Of a stretch of DNA of 64,000 nt, positions 1 to 9,018 are shown piece by piece. A program made the position numbers and the translations under genes. The notes beneath the pieces were generated by a model. It did not search any database, was not told the DNA's origin, and worked only from the letters and a program-made list of their open reading frames with translations. The DNA is from Chloroflexota bacterium (GTDB taxonomy: Bacteria > Chloroflexota > Anaerolineae > Anaerolineales > Villigracilaceae). Within the stretch, counting starts at the first letter, position 1. Every line of letters begins with the position of its first letter. Location of the stretch: assembly GCA_016191845.1 (NCBI GenBank), contig JACPVF010000017.1, positions 1-64,000 of the forward strand. The letters run 5' to 3'.

Positions 1-142
1 GGAGATGGTGATGCCGGGCGACAACGTGAACATGACGGTGGAACTGATCGTGCCTGTGGCGTTGGAGCAGGGTTCGAAGTTCGCCATTCGCGAAGGCGGT
101 CTGACCGTTGGCGCGGGTGTCGTTACCAAGATCATCGAGTAG
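1..142 (+). CDS. tuf: Elongation factor Tu, C-terminal end (partial)
   Basis: Only the last 46 codons are present, read from base 2 to the TAG at 140-142. The peptide runs from EMVMPGDNV through [12 protein letters not shown] to the end TKIIE. This is the conserved beta-barrel domain 3 end of EF-Tu, the GTPase that delivers aminoacyl-tRNA to the ribosome. It lies 10 bases upstream of rpsJ, the classic tuf-S10 junction, so it is probably co-transcribed with the ribosomal protein genes. The 5' end lies outside the window. Confidence 0.96.
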   Translation, partial: EMVMPGDNVNMTVELIVPVALEQGSKFAIREGGLTVGAGVVTKIIE

Positions 143-152
143 GTGAGAGATG

Positions 153-461
153 ATGGCTAAACAGAAGATCCGCATCCGCCTCAAGGCTTACGATCATCGT
201 GTCCTCGACCAGTCCGCCAAGCGGATCGTCGAGACGGCTGAGCGCTCCGGTGCCCATGTTGTGGGCCCCGTACCCTTGCCAACTAAGGTGGAACGGTATA
301 CAATACGCCGCTCGACTTTTATCGACAAGGATTCTCACGAGCACTTCGAGATCCGTACGCACAACCGCCTGATCGATGTTCTTGATCCTGATTCGAAGAC
401 CATCGACATGTTGATGCGCTTGAATATGCCCGCGGGCGTGGATATCGAGATCAAAATCTAA
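153..461 (+). CDS. rpsJ: 30S ribosomal protein S10
   Basis: S10 of 102 residues, beginning [15 protein letters not shown], binds the head of the 30S subunit and also serves as NusE in antitermination. Length and sequence are typical, including the loop around [20 protein letters not shown]. Two ATG codons lie in tandem at 150 and 153. The second is chosen because the purine-rich GGTGAG at 142-147 is better spaced from it and MAKQKI is the usual family start. It follows tuf closely. A 172-base structured gap separates it from rplC. Confidence 0.96.
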   Translation: MAKQKIRIRLKAYDHRVLDQSAKRIVETAERSGAHVVGPVPLPTKVERYTIRRSTFIDKDSHEHFEIRTHNRLIDVLDPDSKTIDMLMRLNMPAGVDIEIKI

Positions 462-472
462 GTTTTCAAACC

Positions 473-493
473 CTGCGGTTCTCCGCAGTTTTT
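473..493 (+). terminator. Hairpin with T-tract between rpsJ and rplC
   Basis: CTGCGG (473-478) pairs with CCGCAG (483-488) across a TTCT loop and is followed by TTTTT (489-493). The form is that of a short intrinsic terminator or attenuator lying inside the ribosomal superoperon, 11 bases after the S10 stop codon. Confidence 0.55.
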
Positions 494-509
494 GAGACAA
501 CGTAAGAGT

Positions 510-551
510 AGGTCTGTGAGCGGACCCTGATACGCGCTCTGCTCCAGACCT
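510..551 (+). promoter_or_regulatory. Structured leader upstream of rplC
   Basis: AGGTCTG (510-516) pairs with CAGACCT (545-551), and inside it GAGCG (518-522) pairs with CGCTC (535-539). This gives a two-part stem with an asymmetric bulge. It sits between the attenuator-like hairpin at 473-493 and the rplC ribosome binding site. By analogy with ribosomal protein leaders it could bind a product of this operon such as L4 or L3. That role is inference. Confidence 0.4.
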
Positions 552-633
552 GCTGACTGCGTTGCACGGAGATGATGCAACCGAAGCCCCGGTTGACAGT
601 CTCGTCAATACACTAAGAAGGAGAAAATTGAGC

Positions 634-1266
634 ATGTTGAAAGGGCTGATTGGCAAGAAGATCGGCATGACCCAGATCTTCGATGAACAAGGCGTCGCTT
701 ATCCTGTGACCCTCATCGAAGCTGGGCCATGTTACGTTACCCAGGTGCGTGAGCCCCAGAGCGAGGGGTACTCGGCCGTGCAGTTGGGTTTCGCTGAGGT
801 CAATCCCAAGCGCCTGACTAGCGGCGAATTGGGACACCTAAAAACCAATGAACTCCCCCCTCTGCGCTTTTTGCGCGAATTCCGTGCCAAAGACCATGAC
901 CTCAAGGTCGGCGACAAGATCACCGTTGCCGAAGCTTTTGCCGTTGGTGAGCGCGTGGATGTGATCGGTGTGAGCAAGGGTAAAGGCTTTGCCGGTGCCG
1001 TCAAGCGCCATCACTTCCATGGTATGAATGCCACGCACGGTACCTCTGACCGCAATCGCGCGCCTGGCTCCCGCGGCTCGGGTACCACGCCCGGTCGTGT
1101 GTACAAAGGCGCTCGTGGTGCCGGTCACATGGGTATGGATCGCGTCACGACGCAGAACCTCAAGGTCGTCCTGGTGGATGCGGAGCGCAACCTGCTCGGC
1201 ATTCATGGCGCGGTTCCCGGGCCCAAGGGCGGTCTCATCATGATCAAAGAGGCGCGCAAGCAGTAG
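634..1266 (+). CDS. rplC: 50S ribosomal protein L3
   Basis: L3 (210 residues, start MLKGLIGKKIGMTQIF) is an early assembly protein of the 50S subunit whose long loop reaches the peptidyl transferase centre. The opening, the loop region HFHGMNATHGTSDRNRAPGS and the GHMGMDRVTTQNLKVV segment are family hallmarks. An AAGGAG box at 618-623 precedes the ATG at 634. The in-frame extension upstream to 562 is not L3-like and is excluded. It heads the rplC-rplD-rplW-rplB cluster, 26 bases before rplD. Confidence 0.96.
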   Translation: MLKGLIGKKIGMTQIFDEQGVAYPVTLIEAGPCYVTQVREPQSEGYSAVQLGFAEVNPKRLTSGELGHLKTNELPPLRFLREFRAKDHDLKVGDKITVAEAFAVGERVDVIGVSKGKGFAGAVKRHHFHGMNATHGTSDRNRAPGSRGSGTTPGRVYKGARGAGHMGMDRVTTQNLKVVLVDAERNLLGIHGAVPGPKGGLIMIKEARKQ

Positions 1267-1292
1267 GCGCGCGGGAAACGGGAAGATAAGCC

Positions 1293-1922
1293 ATGAAAGT
1301 AGACATTTACAACATCGAAGGTAAGAAGCTTCGTGAGGTGGAACTGCCCGCGAGTGTCTTCGAAGCCGCGGTCAACATGGACCTGATGCACCAGGCCTAC
1401 ACTCGCCAGATGGCGAACGCCCGCCTGGGCACGCATGACACCAAGACCCGCTCCGAAGTCTCCGGCGGTGGTCGCAAACCCTGGAAGCAAAAAGGCACCG
1501 GCCGCGCCCGTCAGGGCTCGACTCGCGCCGCCCAGTGGGTGGGTGGTGGACGTATCCACACGCCGCACCCCCGCGGCTACGAGCAGCGCATGCCCAAGAA
1601 GATGCGCCAGGCCGCCCTGCGTTCAGCATTGACCGTCAAGGCTTCCGAGGCCAGCATTGTGGTGGTGGATGAGTTCAGCTTCAGCGAACCCAAGACCCGC
1701 CTGATGGCCCAGGCCCTGACCAAACTGGTCGGCGAGTCGACCGCGTTGGTGCTCATGCCCGAGAAGGATCAGTCTTATGAGACCGTCTCTCGCATCGCCA
1801 GCAACATCGAACAGACCAAGGTTCTCTTGGCCAGCTACCTGAATGTCCGCGACCTGCTCGGCTACGACAAAGTCGTCCTGCCGCTCAAGACGCTGGATGT
1901 GCTGACAGCCCACCTCGGATAG
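1293..1922 (+). CDS. rplD: 50S ribosomal protein L4
   Basis: L4 (209 residues) helps line the peptide exit tunnel and in several bacteria represses its own operon. The extended loop with SGGGRKPWKQKGTGRARQGSTRAAQWVGGG (about residues 53-82) is unmistakable. Gaps are 26 bases from rplC and 9 to rplW, so it is a mid-operon gene. L4 is the natural candidate ligand for the leader structures upstream of rplC, although nothing in the sequence proves this. Confidence 0.96.
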   Translation: MKVDIYNIEGKKLREVELPASVFEAAVNMDLMHQAYTRQMANARLGTHDTKTRSEVSGGGRKPWKQKGTGRARQGSTRAAQWVGGGRIHTPHPRGYEQRMPKKMRQAALRSALTVKASEASIVVVDEFSFSEPKTRLMAQALTKLVGESTALVLMPEKDQSYETVSRIASNIEQTKVLLASYLNVRDLLGYDKVVLPLKTLDVLTAHLG

Positions 1923-1931
1923 GAGAGAGAC

Positions 1932-2234
1932 ATGACCAACCTTTACAGTGTCCTTGTCCGACCGCTGGTGACCGAGAAGTCCAACTATCAGTCGAGCAAG
2001 TTGCAGCAATACGCTTTTGTCGTCTCGAACGAGGCGACCCGCACGATGGTCAAGGATGCGATCGAAACCATCTATGATGTCAAGGTCGTGCGCGTCAACG
2101 TTGTCAATGCGCCCGCCAAGCGCGGACGCCGTGCCCGCAGCCGTCGCTTGCTGGTTCGTCGTCCCGCCTTCAAGAAGGCCATTGTGACCCTTGCCGAGGG
2201 ACAGTCCCTCGAGATCTTTGAAGGGGTGCAATAA
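1932..2234 (+). CDS. rplW: 50S ribosomal protein L23
   Basis: L23 (100 residues) sits at the exit tunnel rim and docks trigger factor and SRP. The start [17 protein letters not shown] and the basic segment [25 protein letters not shown] match the family. Its TAA stop overlaps the rplB ATG by one base (TAATG at 2232-2236), which indicates translational coupling. A GAGAGA purine stretch precedes the start. Confidence 0.95.
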   Translation: MTNLYSVLVRPLVTEKSNYQSSKLQQYAFVVSNEATRTMVKDAIETIYDVKVVRVNVVNAPAKRGRRARSRRLLVRRPAFKKAIVTLAEGQSLEIFEGVQ

Positions 2235-3070
2235 TGCCCGTCAAAAAGTATAAACCGGTAACGCCAGGCACCCGCGGGATGACTGGTTATACCTTCGAAG
2301 AGATTACCAAGTCCACCCCCGAGCGCTCTTTGCTCGTCCCGTTGCGCAAGCAGGGCGGCCGCAATGCTCAGGGCCGTGTCACGGTCCGACATCGCGGCGG
2401 TGGCGCCCGCCGTTACATCCGCGTCGTGGATTTCAAGCGCGAAAAGCACGGAATTCCCGCCAAAGTGGCCGCGATCGAGTATGACCCGAACCGCACCGCC
2501 CGCTTGGCTCTGCTGTTCTATGCGGATGGCGAGAAGCGCTACATCATTGCCCCGCTGGACCTGAAGGTGGGTGACACCGTCATGTCTGGCCCCACTGCCG
2601 AGATACGCACCGGTAATTTCCTGCCGATCTCCAACATCCCCGTCGGTACCATGATCCACAACATCGAGGTCCGTTCGGGCAAGGGTGCGCAGATGGTCCG
2701 CTCCGCGGGCGGCGCTGCCCAGTTGTTGGCCAAGGAAGGCGATTTTGCCCAGATCCGTATGCCCTCCGGAGAAGTCCGCCTGATCCATCAGGTCTGCTAT
2801 GCGACCATCGGCCAGGTTGGCAACCTTGATCACAGCAACATCAAGCTGGGCAAGGCAGGCCGCAAGCGCCATAAGGGTATCCGCCCAACCGTGCGCGGTA
2901 CTGCAATGTCTCCCCGCGACCATCCACACGGTGGTGGTGAAGGCCGCCAGCCGGTTGGCCTGCCCGGTCCGAAGAGCCCGTGGGGCAAACCTACCCTGGG
3001 CAAGAAGACCCGCCGCAACAAGAAGACAGACCAGTACATTGTGCGCCGCCGCAGCAAGAGCAGCCGCTAG
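2234..3070 (+). CDS. rplB: 50S ribosomal protein L2
   Basis: L2 (278 residues) is required for subunit association and peptidyl transferase assembly. The start [25 protein letters not shown] and the block [18 protein letters not shown], with its invariant histidine, identify it. The C-terminus is strongly basic ([22 protein letters not shown]). It is coupled to rplW by a one-base overlap and lies 28 bases ahead of rpsS. No shift or truncation is visible. Confidence 0.97.
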   Translation: MPVKKYKPVTPGTRGMTGYTFEEITKSTPERSLLVPLRKQGGRNAQGRVTVRHRGGGARRYIRVVDFKREKHGIPAKVAAIEYDPNRTARLALLFYADGEKRYIIAPLDLKVGDTVMSGPTAEIRTGNFLPISNIPVGTMIHNIEVRSGKGAQMVRSAGGAAQLLAKEGDFAQIRMPSGEVRLIHQVCYATIGQVGNLDHSNIKLGKAGRKRHKGIRPTVRGTAMSPRDHPHGGGEGRQPVGLPGPKSPWGKPTLGKKTRRNKKTDQYIVRRRSKSSR

Positions 3071-3098
3071 GCGCTGAGAGAATCTGAGGTACGAAGAT

Positions 3099-3374
3099 AT
3101 GTCCAGATCACTGAAAAAAGGTCCTTTCATTCAGCCGAAGCTGCTCAAGCGCATCGAGGCCATGAATCAGAAAGGCGAAAAGAAAGTCATCCGCACCTGG
3201 AGCCGCGCGAGCGTGATCTTCCCGCAGATGGTGGGACACACGATCGCTGTCCACGATGGCCGCCGTCATGTGCCGATCTACATCACCGAGAACATGGTCG
3301 GTCATCGCCTGGGTGAATTCGCGCCCACTCGCACCTTCCGCGGCCACATGGCTGGCGAGAAGGCTGCAGCGTAA
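3099..3374 (+). CDS. rpsS: 30S ribosomal protein S19
   Basis: S19 (91 residues) forms a complex with S13 in the 30S head near the A-site tRNA. The start [20 protein letters not shown] and the end [20 protein letters not shown] are diagnostic. It lies 28 bases after rplB and 13 before rplV in the standard S10 order. Confidence 0.96.
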   Translation: MSRSLKKGPFIQPKLLKRIEAMNQKGEKKVIRTWSRASVIFPQMVGHTIAVHDGRRHVPIYITENMVGHRLGEFAPTRTFRGHMAGEKAAA

Positions 3375-3387
3375 GGAGAAATGAGCC

Positions 3388-3729
3388 ATGACTGATATTC
3401 GCGCTCATTTGCGCTTCCTGCCCCTCTCTGCTCAGAAAGTGCGCCTGGTCGTCGACCTGGTGCGCGGGAAGAGCGCCAACGAGGCCCTGGAGCTCCTGCG
3501 CTTCGCCAACAAGCGTGCCGCCGAGCCGGTCCACAAACTGGTGGCTTCCGCCGTGGCCAACGCGGAAGAGAATTTTGGCGTCAGCCGCGATGACCTGTAT
3601 GTTGCCAGCATTTTTGCCGATGAAGCCCCCACCCGCAAGTGGCGTCGTTTCGGGGCCCGCGGCCGCTTCAAGCCGATCCTGCGCCGCACCTCGCACGTGA
3701 CCGTCATCCTGCGCGAGCGCGGAGCATAA
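3388..3729 (+). CDS. rplV: 50S ribosomal protein L22
   Basis: L22 (113 residues) spans the 50S subunit and its beta-hairpin lines the exit tunnel near the macrolide site. Family features include RFLPLSAQKVRLVVDLVRGK near the start and the hairpin GARGRFKPILRRTSHVTVIL near the end. A GGAGAAATGAGCC context precedes the ATG. It is 10 bases upstream of rpsC. Confidence 0.95.
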   Translation: MTDIRAHLRFLPLSAQKVRLVVDLVRGKSANEALELLRFANKRAAEPVHKLVASAVANAEENFGVSRDDLYVASIFADEAPTRKWRRFGARGRFKPILRRTSHVTVILRERGA

Positions 3730-3739
3730 AGGAGAAATT

Positions 3740-4489
3740 ATGGGTCGTAAAGTTCACCCGATTGGAATGCGCTTAGGAATCAATCAACCCTGGCAAGGCC
3801 GCTGGTTTGCCGAAGGCGCCCAGTACCGCCAGCAGTTGCACCAGGACCTGGCGATCCGCAGCCTGCTTTTGGGAAAGACCTCCAAGGGCGGCGCCGCGGC
3901 CAACGCCACTGTCCGAGAACTCCGCAAGAGCCTGCCCGAAACCATCCTGAATGGCAAGGCTGGTATCTCCCGCGTGGATGTGGAACGCACCCCCGGCAAG
4001 ACTCGCGTGGCCATCCACACCGCCAAACCCGGCATCCTGATCGGCCGCAAGGGCGAAGGCGTCAAGAAGATCCGTGTGGCGCTGGAAACCTTGATCGGCA
4101 AGAAGATCGAGCTCGATATCAAGGAGATCTCCTCGCCCGATATGGATGCCATGTTGGTGGCTTACAACATCGCTGACCAGCTCGAGCGCCGTATTGCCTA
4201 CCGCCGCGCCATGAAACGCGCGATCCAGCAGGCCATGCGCCAGGGTGCCCAGGGCATCAAGATCATGGTCGGTGGCCGCCTGGGTGGCGCGGAAATGTCC
4301 CGCGACGTCTGGCTGCGTGAAGGCCGCGTGCCTCTGCAGACCCTGCGCGCCAACATCGACTTTGCCATGTCCGAGGCTTCGACCACCTATGGTCAGATCG
4401 GCATCAAGGTCTGGATCTACAAGGGTGAAAGCCAGCCCGAGGTTGAAGAAAAAGCCGAAGCGACGGAAGGCGTGTACGTCAGCGAGTAA
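3740..4489 (+). CDS. rpsC: 30S ribosomal protein S3
   Basis: S3 (249 residues) forms part of the mRNA entry channel. It starts MGRKVHPIGMRLGINQ. A KH domain carries the motif KPGILIGRKGEGVKKI (about residues 97-112), and the C-terminal domain contains GGRLGGAEMSRDVWLREGRVPLQTL. The tail after about residue 225 is acidic (EVEEKAEATEGVYVSE), which is a common variable extension. AAAGGAGAAATT precedes the start. Confidence 0.97.
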   Translation: MGRKVHPIGMRLGINQPWQGRWFAEGAQYRQQLHQDLAIRSLLLGKTSKGGAAANATVRELRKSLPETILNGKAGISRVDVERTPGKTRVAIHTAKPGILIGRKGEGVKKIRVALETLIGKKIELDIKEISSPDMDAMLVAYNIADQLERRIAYRRAMKRAIQQAMRQGAQGIKIMVGGRLGGAEMSRDVWLREGRVPLQTLRANIDFAMSEASTTYGQIGIKVWIYKGESQPEVEEKAEATEGVYVSE

Positions 4490-4521
4490 TCGCGACGTCG
4501 CTTTGAGATGAGGTAGACATT

Positions 4522-4938
4522 ATGTTGATGCCAAAACGTGTCAAGTGGCGCAAGCAGATGCGCGGTCGTATGAAGGGCAAAGCCCTGCGTGGAGCAGAGG
4601 TTTCCTTCGGCGAGTTCGGTCTGCAGGCGTTGGAACCGGGTTGGATTACAGCCCGCCAGATCGAAGCGGCCCGCCGCAGCATCGTGCGCGAAATGAAGCG
4701 CCGTGGCAAGGTGTGGATCCGCATTTTCCCCGCCAAACCGTATACCCACAAGCCACCCGAAACCCGCATGGGTTCCGGTAAGGGCAACGTGGAATACTAC
4801 GTGGCGGTGGTGAAGCCCGGCCGCATCATGTTCGAGGTCGGCGGCCTGCCCGCTGAAATCGCTGTTGCTGCCCTCAAGAGCGCGCAGTACAAGTTCCCGA
4901 TCAAGACCAAGGTCGTGACGCGCGAAGGAGGCGAATAA
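4522..4938 (+). CDS. rplP: 50S ribosomal protein L16
   Basis: L16 (138 residues) organises the A-site region of the 50S subunit. The start [24 protein letters not shown] and the segments [30 protein letters not shown] and [19 protein letters not shown] match the family. It begins 32 bases after rpsC, and its stop is one base from the rpmC start, so L16 and L29 are tightly linked. Confidence 0.96.
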   Translation: MLMPKRVKWRKQMRGRMKGKALRGAEVSFGEFGLQALEPGWITARQIEAARRSIVREMKRRGKVWIRIFPAKPYTHKPPETRMGSGKGNVEYYVAVVKPGRIMFEVGGLPAEIAVAALKSAQYKFPIKTKVVTREGGE

Positions 4939-4939
4939 A

Positions 4940-5152
4940 ATGAAAGCCGCCGAGATTCGCAAACTCAAAGCGGAAGAGATCCGCAATAACCTGGATGAAA
5001 AGCGCCATGAGTTGATGAACCTGCGCTTCAATCAGGTGACCGGTCAGCTGACCGACTTCACCAAGATCCGCTCCCTGCGCCGCGATATCGCCCGCATGGA
5101 AACGATCCTGCGCGAGATGGAATCGGCTGGCGCCGTGGAAGGTGTAGCATGA
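4940..5152 (+). CDS. rpmC: 50S ribosomal protein L29
   Basis: L29 (70 residues) is a small helical protein near the tunnel exit. The sequence MKAAEIRKLKAEEIRNNLDE followed by LMNLRFNQVTGQLTDFTKIR gives the two antiparallel helices of the family. The end overlaps the rpsQ ATG by four bases (ATGA at 5149-5152), implying coupled translation. Confidence 0.94.
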   Translation: MKAAEIRKLKAEEIRNNLDEKRHELMNLRFNQVTGQLTDFTKIRSLRRDIARMETILREMESAGAVEGVA

Positions 5153-5421
5153 ACAATCGCCGTCGTATGACTGGTGTGGTCACCAGCAACAAAATGACCA
5201 AGACCGTCGTGGTCGAGATCACGCGCAAGTTCCGCCACCCCCTGTATCAGAAGGTGGTGTACAGCAGCAAGCGTGTCAAGGCGCATGATGAGATCGGCTG
5301 CCAGATCGGTGACGAGGTGCAGATCGTAGAGTCCCGCCCGCTTTCGCGCGACAAGCGCTGGGTGGTGGAATCCGTGGTCAAGCGCGAAATTCGCACTGCC
5401 GATCAAGGCGTGGGAGAGTAG
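5149..5421 (+). CDS. rpsQ: 30S ribosomal protein S17
   Basis: S17 (90 residues) is a primary 16S rRNA binder with an OB fold. RRRMTGVVTSNKMTKTVVVEI and the motif FRHPLYQKVVYSSKRVKAHDE are characteristic. It overlaps rpmC by four bases and ends three bases before rplN, so L29, S17 and L14 form a coupled trio. Confidence 0.95.
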   Translation: MNNRRRMTGVVTSNKMTKTVVVEITRKFRHPLYQKVVYSSKRVKAHDEIGCQIGDEVQIVESRPLSRDKRWVVESVVKREIRTADQGVGE

Positions 5422-5424
5422 ACC

Positions 5425-5796
5425 ATGATCCAGCAAGAATCACGCATCAAGGTTGCTGACAACACTGGCGCGCGCGAATTGCTCGTGATCCACGTGTTGG
5501 GTGGCTCGACCCGCAAGTATGGCGCGATCGGTGATGTGGTCGTGGCGACCGTCAAGTCTGCCGCCCCACAAGGCTCGGTCAAGAAGAGTGAAGTTGTCCG
5601 CGCGGTGATCGTCCGCTGTTCCAAAGAGTGGCGCCGCGAAGATGGTTCCATTATCCGCTTTGACGATAACGCCGCAGTCATCCTCGATACGGATGGCACC
5701 AACCCGAAGGGCAGCCGCATTTTCGGTCCCGTGGCGCGCGAATTGCGCGACAAGGGCTACATGAAGATCGTGTCGCTGGCCCCGGAAGTTCTGTAG
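5425..5796 (+). CDS. rplN: 50S ribosomal protein L14
   Basis: L14 (123 residues) lies at the intersubunit bridge and contacts the 30S. It opens [22 protein letters not shown] and contains [15 protein letters not shown] and [10 protein letters not shown], all canonical. Length is normal. It follows rpsQ with a three-base gap and precedes rplX by 16 bases. Confidence 0.96.
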   Translation: MIQQESRIKVADNTGARELLVIHVLGGSTRKYGAIGDVVVATVKSAAPQGSVKKSEVVRAVIVRCSKEWRREDGSIIRFDDNAAVILDTDGTNPKGSRIFGPVARELRDKGYMKIVSLAPEVL

Positions 5797-5812
5797 GCGT
5801 GGGAGCGTAGAT

Positions 5813-6142
5813 ATGAAAGTTAAGATCCGCAAAGGCGATACCGTTGAAATCATCAGCGGCCGCCTCGAAGACAAAGGCAAGCGCGGTGAGGTCATCAACG
5901 TCCTGGTCGAGGGCCGCCGTGTGGTGGTGCAGGGTGTCAACATCCGCACCAAGCATCAGAAGCAGGTGCAGGCCGGGAATCGTCAGATCAACCCGGGCCG
6001 CATCCAGTTCGAAGGTCCGGTGGATATCTCGAACGTGATGCTCGTCTGCCCCAAGTGTGGTGAGGTTACGCGTGTCGCTGTCAAACGCGATGATGATGGT
6101 GCCCGCCGCACGTGCAAAAAATGCCAGGCTCTGATCGACTAG
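5813..6142 (+). CDS. rplX: 50S ribosomal protein L24, zinc-binding form
   Basis: L24 (109 residues) initiates 50S assembly. A KOW motif occupies the N-terminus ([25 protein letters not shown]). The C-terminal segment carries two CxxC pairs (C79/C82 and C101/C104), consistent with a zinc ribbon found in some bacterial L24 proteins. This matches the zinc forms of S14, S4, L31 and L36 elsewhere in the window. Confidence 0.95.
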   Translation: MKVKIRKGDTVEIISGRLEDKGKRGEVINVLVEGRRVVVQGVNIRTKHQKQVQAGNRQINPGRIQFEGPVDISNVMLVCPKCGEVTRVAVKRDDDGARRTCKKCQALID

Positions 6143-6159
6143 GCCGTGGAGCGTTAAGA

Positions 6160-6708
6160 ATGAATCGAATGTTGGAACTGTACAAAAACGAAGTGGCTCC
6201 CGCCCTGTTCAAGTCGTTCGGCTTCAGGAACGTCATGCAGGTGCCGCGCATCCAGAAGATCGTGGTGAACATCGGCCTCGGCGAGGCCCTGGACAACCCC
6301 AAGGCGATCGAAGCGGCGACCTCCGACCTGATGCAGATCACCGGACAGAAGCCCGTCACTAACAAGGCGCGCAAGAGCATCGCGAATTTTAAGCTGCGCG
6401 AAGGCCGCCTGATCGGTACCAAGGTGACCCTGCGCGGAGACCGCATGTGGTCCTTCCTGGACCGTCTGATCAACGTGGCCCTGCCGCGTGTGCGCGACTT
6501 CCGCGGCATCTCGGCCAACGCCTTCGACGGTCGCGGGAACTACACCCTCGGTCTGAAAGACCAACTGGTCTTCCCCGAGATCGAGTACGACAAAATCGAC
6601 AAATTGCGCGGCATGGAGATCACCATTGTGACCTCCGCCCGAAATGACGACGAAGCGCGCGCGCTGTTGCGAATGCTCGGAATGCCGTTCAGCAAGAAGG
6701 AAGCGTAA
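6160..6708 (+). CDS. rplE: 50S ribosomal protein L5
   Basis: L5 (182 residues from [16 protein letters not shown]) binds 5S rRNA and touches P-site tRNA. Family segments include [37 protein letters not shown] and [28 protein letters not shown]. The start at 6160 is preceded by GTGGAG. An in-frame upstream ATG at 6112 lies inside rplX and is rejected. Confidence 0.96.
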   Translation: MNRMLELYKNEVAPALFKSFGFRNVMQVPRIQKIVVNIGLGEALDNPKAIEAATSDLMQITGQKPVTNKARKSIANFKLREGRLIGTKVTLRGDRMWSFLDRLINVALPRVRDFRGISANAFDGRGNYTLGLKDQLVFPEIEYDKIDKLRGMEITIVTSARNDDEARALLRMLGMPFSKKEA

Positions 6709-6711
6709 CTT

Positions 6712-6894
6712 ATGGCAAAGAAATGCATGCAATATCGTGAATTGCGCCGCCAGCACACCGTGCAGGTGCGCAACCGCTGCCAGCGCTGTGGACGTCCGCG
6801 CGGCTATATCCGCCGCTTCGGTCTGTGCCGCATTTGCTTCCGTGAACTCGCGCTGACGGGCAAGATCCCCGGCGTTGTGAAGTCATCCTGGTAG
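6712..6894 (+). CDS. rpsN: 30S ribosomal protein S14, type Z
   Basis: This 60-residue short S14 has a zinc ribbon formed by C23, C26, C39 and C42 (CQRCG...CRIC) and the usual C-terminal [11 protein letters not shown]. Short zinc-containing S14 is the ancestral form, replaced by the long Cys-free form in many other bacteria. It lies three bases after rplE and 17 before rpsH. Confidence 0.95.
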   Translation: MAKKCMQYRELRRQHTVQVRNRCQRCGRPRGYIRRFGLCRICFRELALTGKIPGVVKSSW

Positions 6895-6911
6895 CCGGTG
6901 GAGGTGAGATC

Positions 6912-7325
6912 ATGAGTGTAAATGATCCGATCGCTGATATGTTGACCCGCATCCGCAATGCGGTCCTGGCAGGACATGCCCAGGTCGCCATGCCCAACTC
7001 CAAGATCAAGGCGGAAATCGCCCGCATCTTGAAGGATGAGGGTTTCATCGAAACATTTGAAGTTGTGGACGGCGAGCAGGCCCTGCAAAAGGTGCTGCGC
7101 CTGAAGATCAAGTATGTGGGTGAGCGCCGTGAGCGTCGCCCGGTGATCTCCGGCCTCGAGCGCGTGAGCAAGCCCGGCCGCCGTATCTACACCAAAAAGA
7201 CTGACATCCCCTGGGTGCTCTCGGGTATTGGCGTTGCCATCCTTTCGACCCCCAAGGGTGTGATGACCGGCGCACGTGCCCGCCAGTTGGGCGTGGGCGG
7301 CGAGATCCTGTGCAAGGTCTGGTAG
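6912..7325 (+). CDS. rpsH: 30S ribosomal protein S8
   Basis: S8 (137 residues) binds 16S rRNA helix 21 and in E. coli also represses the spc operon. It starts [22 protein letters not shown]. It has the conserved C-terminal blocks [16 protein letters not shown] and [43 protein letters not shown] purine-rich stretch precedes the ATG. Confidence 0.96.
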   Translation: MSVNDPIADMLTRIRNAVLAGHAQVAMPNSKIKAEIARILKDEGFIETFEVVDGEQALQKVLRLKIKYVGERRERRPVISGLERVSKPGRRIYTKKTDIPWVLSGIGVAILSTPKGVMTGARARQLGVGGEILCKVW

Positions 7326-7334
7326 GAGGTACAA

Positions 7335-7883
7335 GTGTCTCGCATTGGTCGTCTGCCTGTTGAAATTCCGGGCGGCGTGCAGGTGAACGTCAGTGGTTCC
7401 GACGTGCACGTCAAGGGCCCGAAGGGTGAACTCCAGCGCACCTTCTCCCCGTTGATTGGGATTGCGATGGAGAATAACCAGATCGTCATTACCCGCAACT
7501 CGGATAACCCCGCCGAGCGTGCCCTGCATGGGACCACGCGTGCGGTGCTGGCCAATATGGTCCATGGCGTCAGCCAGGGCTTCCAGGTTGTGTTGGAAGT
7601 GGAAGGCGTGGGCTACCGCGCCGAAATGGAAGGCAAGAACCTCATGCTGTACGTCGGGTACTCGCACCCGGTCAGAATGGAACCGCCTGCGGGCATTTCC
7701 TTCGAAACCGATGCCAAGACCCGCCAGATCAAGGTGCTGGGGTTCGACAAGGAAACCGTCGGCCAGGTGGCCGCCAACATCCGCAAGGTGCGCCCGCCCG
7801 AGCCCTATCATGGCAAGGGTCTGCGCTACCTGGGCGAACGCGTCCGCCGCAAGGCCGGCAAAGCCGGGAAAGGAGCCAAGTAA
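7335..7883 (+). CDS. rplF: 50S ribosomal protein L6
   Basis: L6 (182 residues) lies near the sarcin-ricin loop and the factor binding site. It begins at GTG 7335, behind TAGGAGGT, with (M)SRIGRLPVEIPGGVQV. The second domain carries YHGKGLRYLGERVRRKAGKAGKG, the family signature. It ends three bases before rplR. Confidence 0.96.
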   Translation: MSRIGRLPVEIPGGVQVNVSGSDVHVKGPKGELQRTFSPLIGIAMENNQIVITRNSDNPAERALHGTTRAVLANMVHGVSQGFQVVLEVEGVGYRAEMEGKNLMLYVGYSHPVRMEPPAGISFETDAKTRQIKVLGFDKETVGQVAANIRKVRPPEPYHGKGLRYLGERVRRKAGKAGKGAK

Positions 7884-7886
7884 GCC

Positions 7887-8249
7887 ATGGCTAAGAGTCG
7901 TTCTGCTGCTCGTGCAAAGCGCCATGCGCGCGTGCGCGCCCAGGTTGTGGGCACCACGCAGCGCCCCCGCTTGAACGTGTTCCGCAGCATCAGTGAGATT
8001 TACGCGCAGGTCATCGATGATAGCGCCGGCCACACCCTGGTCTCGGCCTCCTCGGTGGACAAGGAATTGCGCGAAAAGATGAAAGGCCTCAAGAAGGCCG
8101 AACAGGCCAAGTTGGTCGGTCAGACCGTGGCCGAACGCGCCAAAAAGAACGGGATCGAGACCGTTGTCTTCGACCGTGGCGGGTTCCGCTATGTTGGGCG
8201 TGTCAAAGCCCTGGCCGATGGCGCCCGCGAGGGCGGCCTGCAATTCTAG
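7887..8249 (+). CDS. rplR: 50S ribosomal protein L18
   Basis: L18 (120 residues) binds 5S rRNA together with L5. The basic N-terminus ([19 protein letters not shown]), [20 protein letters not shown] and the end [28 protein letters not shown] are diagnostic. It follows rplF by three bases and precedes rpsE by 21. Confidence 0.96.
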   Translation: MAKSRSAARAKRHARVRAQVVGTTQRPRLNVFRSISEIYAQVIDDSAGHTLVSASSVDKELREKMKGLKKAEQAKLVGQTVAERAKKNGIETVVFDRGGFRYVGRVKALADGAREGGLQF

Positions 8250-8270
8250 TTGGCCTGAGTGGAGTAAATT

Positions 8271-8822
8271 ATGTCGGAAAAAGAAGTTACCGAACAGCAG
8301 AAATACGAAGGCAGTGAAGACGGCTTCGAGGAACGCGTGATCGAGATCGCCCGCGTGGCGAAGGTCGTCAAGGGCGGCCGTCGCTTCCAGTTCCGCGTGA
8401 CCGTTGTGCTGGGCGACAAGAAGGGTACCATCGGCATGGGCGTGGGCAAGGCCAACGCTGTTCCCGATGCGATGCGTAAGGCCTCCGAGCGCGCGCGCAA
8501 GGATCTGCGCCAGGTGCGCCTGTCTGGCACCACCATCCCGCATCAGACGCTCGGCCGTGTGGCCGGTGCCAAGGTCTTGCTCAAACCGGCTTCGGCTGGT
8601 ACGGGCGTGATTGCGGCGGGCGGTGTGCGTGCCGTGCTCGAAGTGGCCGGCGTGCGCGACATCCTCACCAAATCGATGGGCAGCGCCAACGTGCTTAACG
8701 TGGTCATGGCCACCTTCGACGCCCTCGACCAGATGAAGTCCCCGCAGGAAGAGGCGGCCCGCCGCGGCAAGAAGGTCGAAGATTTGCTGCCGTTCTGGGA
8801 GCGGAGGAAGCAACATGCCTAA
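8271..8822 (+). CDS. rpsE: 30S ribosomal protein S5
   Basis: S5 (183 residues) is involved in decoding accuracy and mRNA unwinding. An acidic 20-residue extension ([20 protein letters not shown]) precedes the S5 core: [22 protein letters not shown], then [15 protein letters not shown] and the ribosomal fold-2 part ending [16 protein letters not shown]. The last eight bases overlap rpmD, which starts in another frame. Confidence 0.96.
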   Translation: MSEKEVTEQQKYEGSEDGFEERVIEIARVAKVVKGGRRFQFRVTVVLGDKKGTIGMGVGKANAVPDAMRKASERARKDLRQVRLSGTTIPHQTLGRVAGAKVLLKPASAGTGVIAAGGVRAVLEVAGVRDILTKSMGSANVLNVVMATFDALDQMKSPQEEAARRGKKVEDLLPFWERRKQHA

Positions 8823-9012
8823 GAAGCAAACCAGCGAAAAGACCCTGCGCGTCACCTGGGTCCGCAGCGATATCGGTTATACCAAGGATCAGAAAGCCAC
8901 CGTGAAGGCGCTTGGACTGCGCCGTCTGCACCAGACCGTGGAGCACAAGGACACCCCGGCCCTGCGCGGTATGCTGAACAAGATCATTCACTTAGTCAAG
9001 ATCGAAGAGTAG
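8815..9012 (+). CDS. rpmD: 50S ribosomal protein L30
   Basis: L30 (65 residues) is a small 23S-binding protein. It contains [47 protein letters not shown], matching the bacterial family. The ATG at 8815 lies within the end of rpsE (eight-base overlap), after the purines GGAGGAAG, so S5 and L30 are translationally coupled. Confidence 0.94.
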   Translation: MPKKQTSEKTLRVTWVRSDIGYTKDQKATVKALGLRRLHQTVEHKDTPALRGMLNKIIHLVKIEE

Positions 9013-9018
9013 GTCAAG

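Noticed and set aside
2072-3130. Antisense open frame of 352 codons over rplW-rplB
   Set aside because: Same reason: opposite conserved coding sequence, with no independent support.
6804-8855. Antisense open frame of 683 codons across rpsH-rpsE
   Set aside because: It lies opposite well-conserved ribosomal genes. Its composition (His, Gly, Ala, Asp rich) is what strong codon bias produces on the opposite strand. No ribosome binding site or family was seen.
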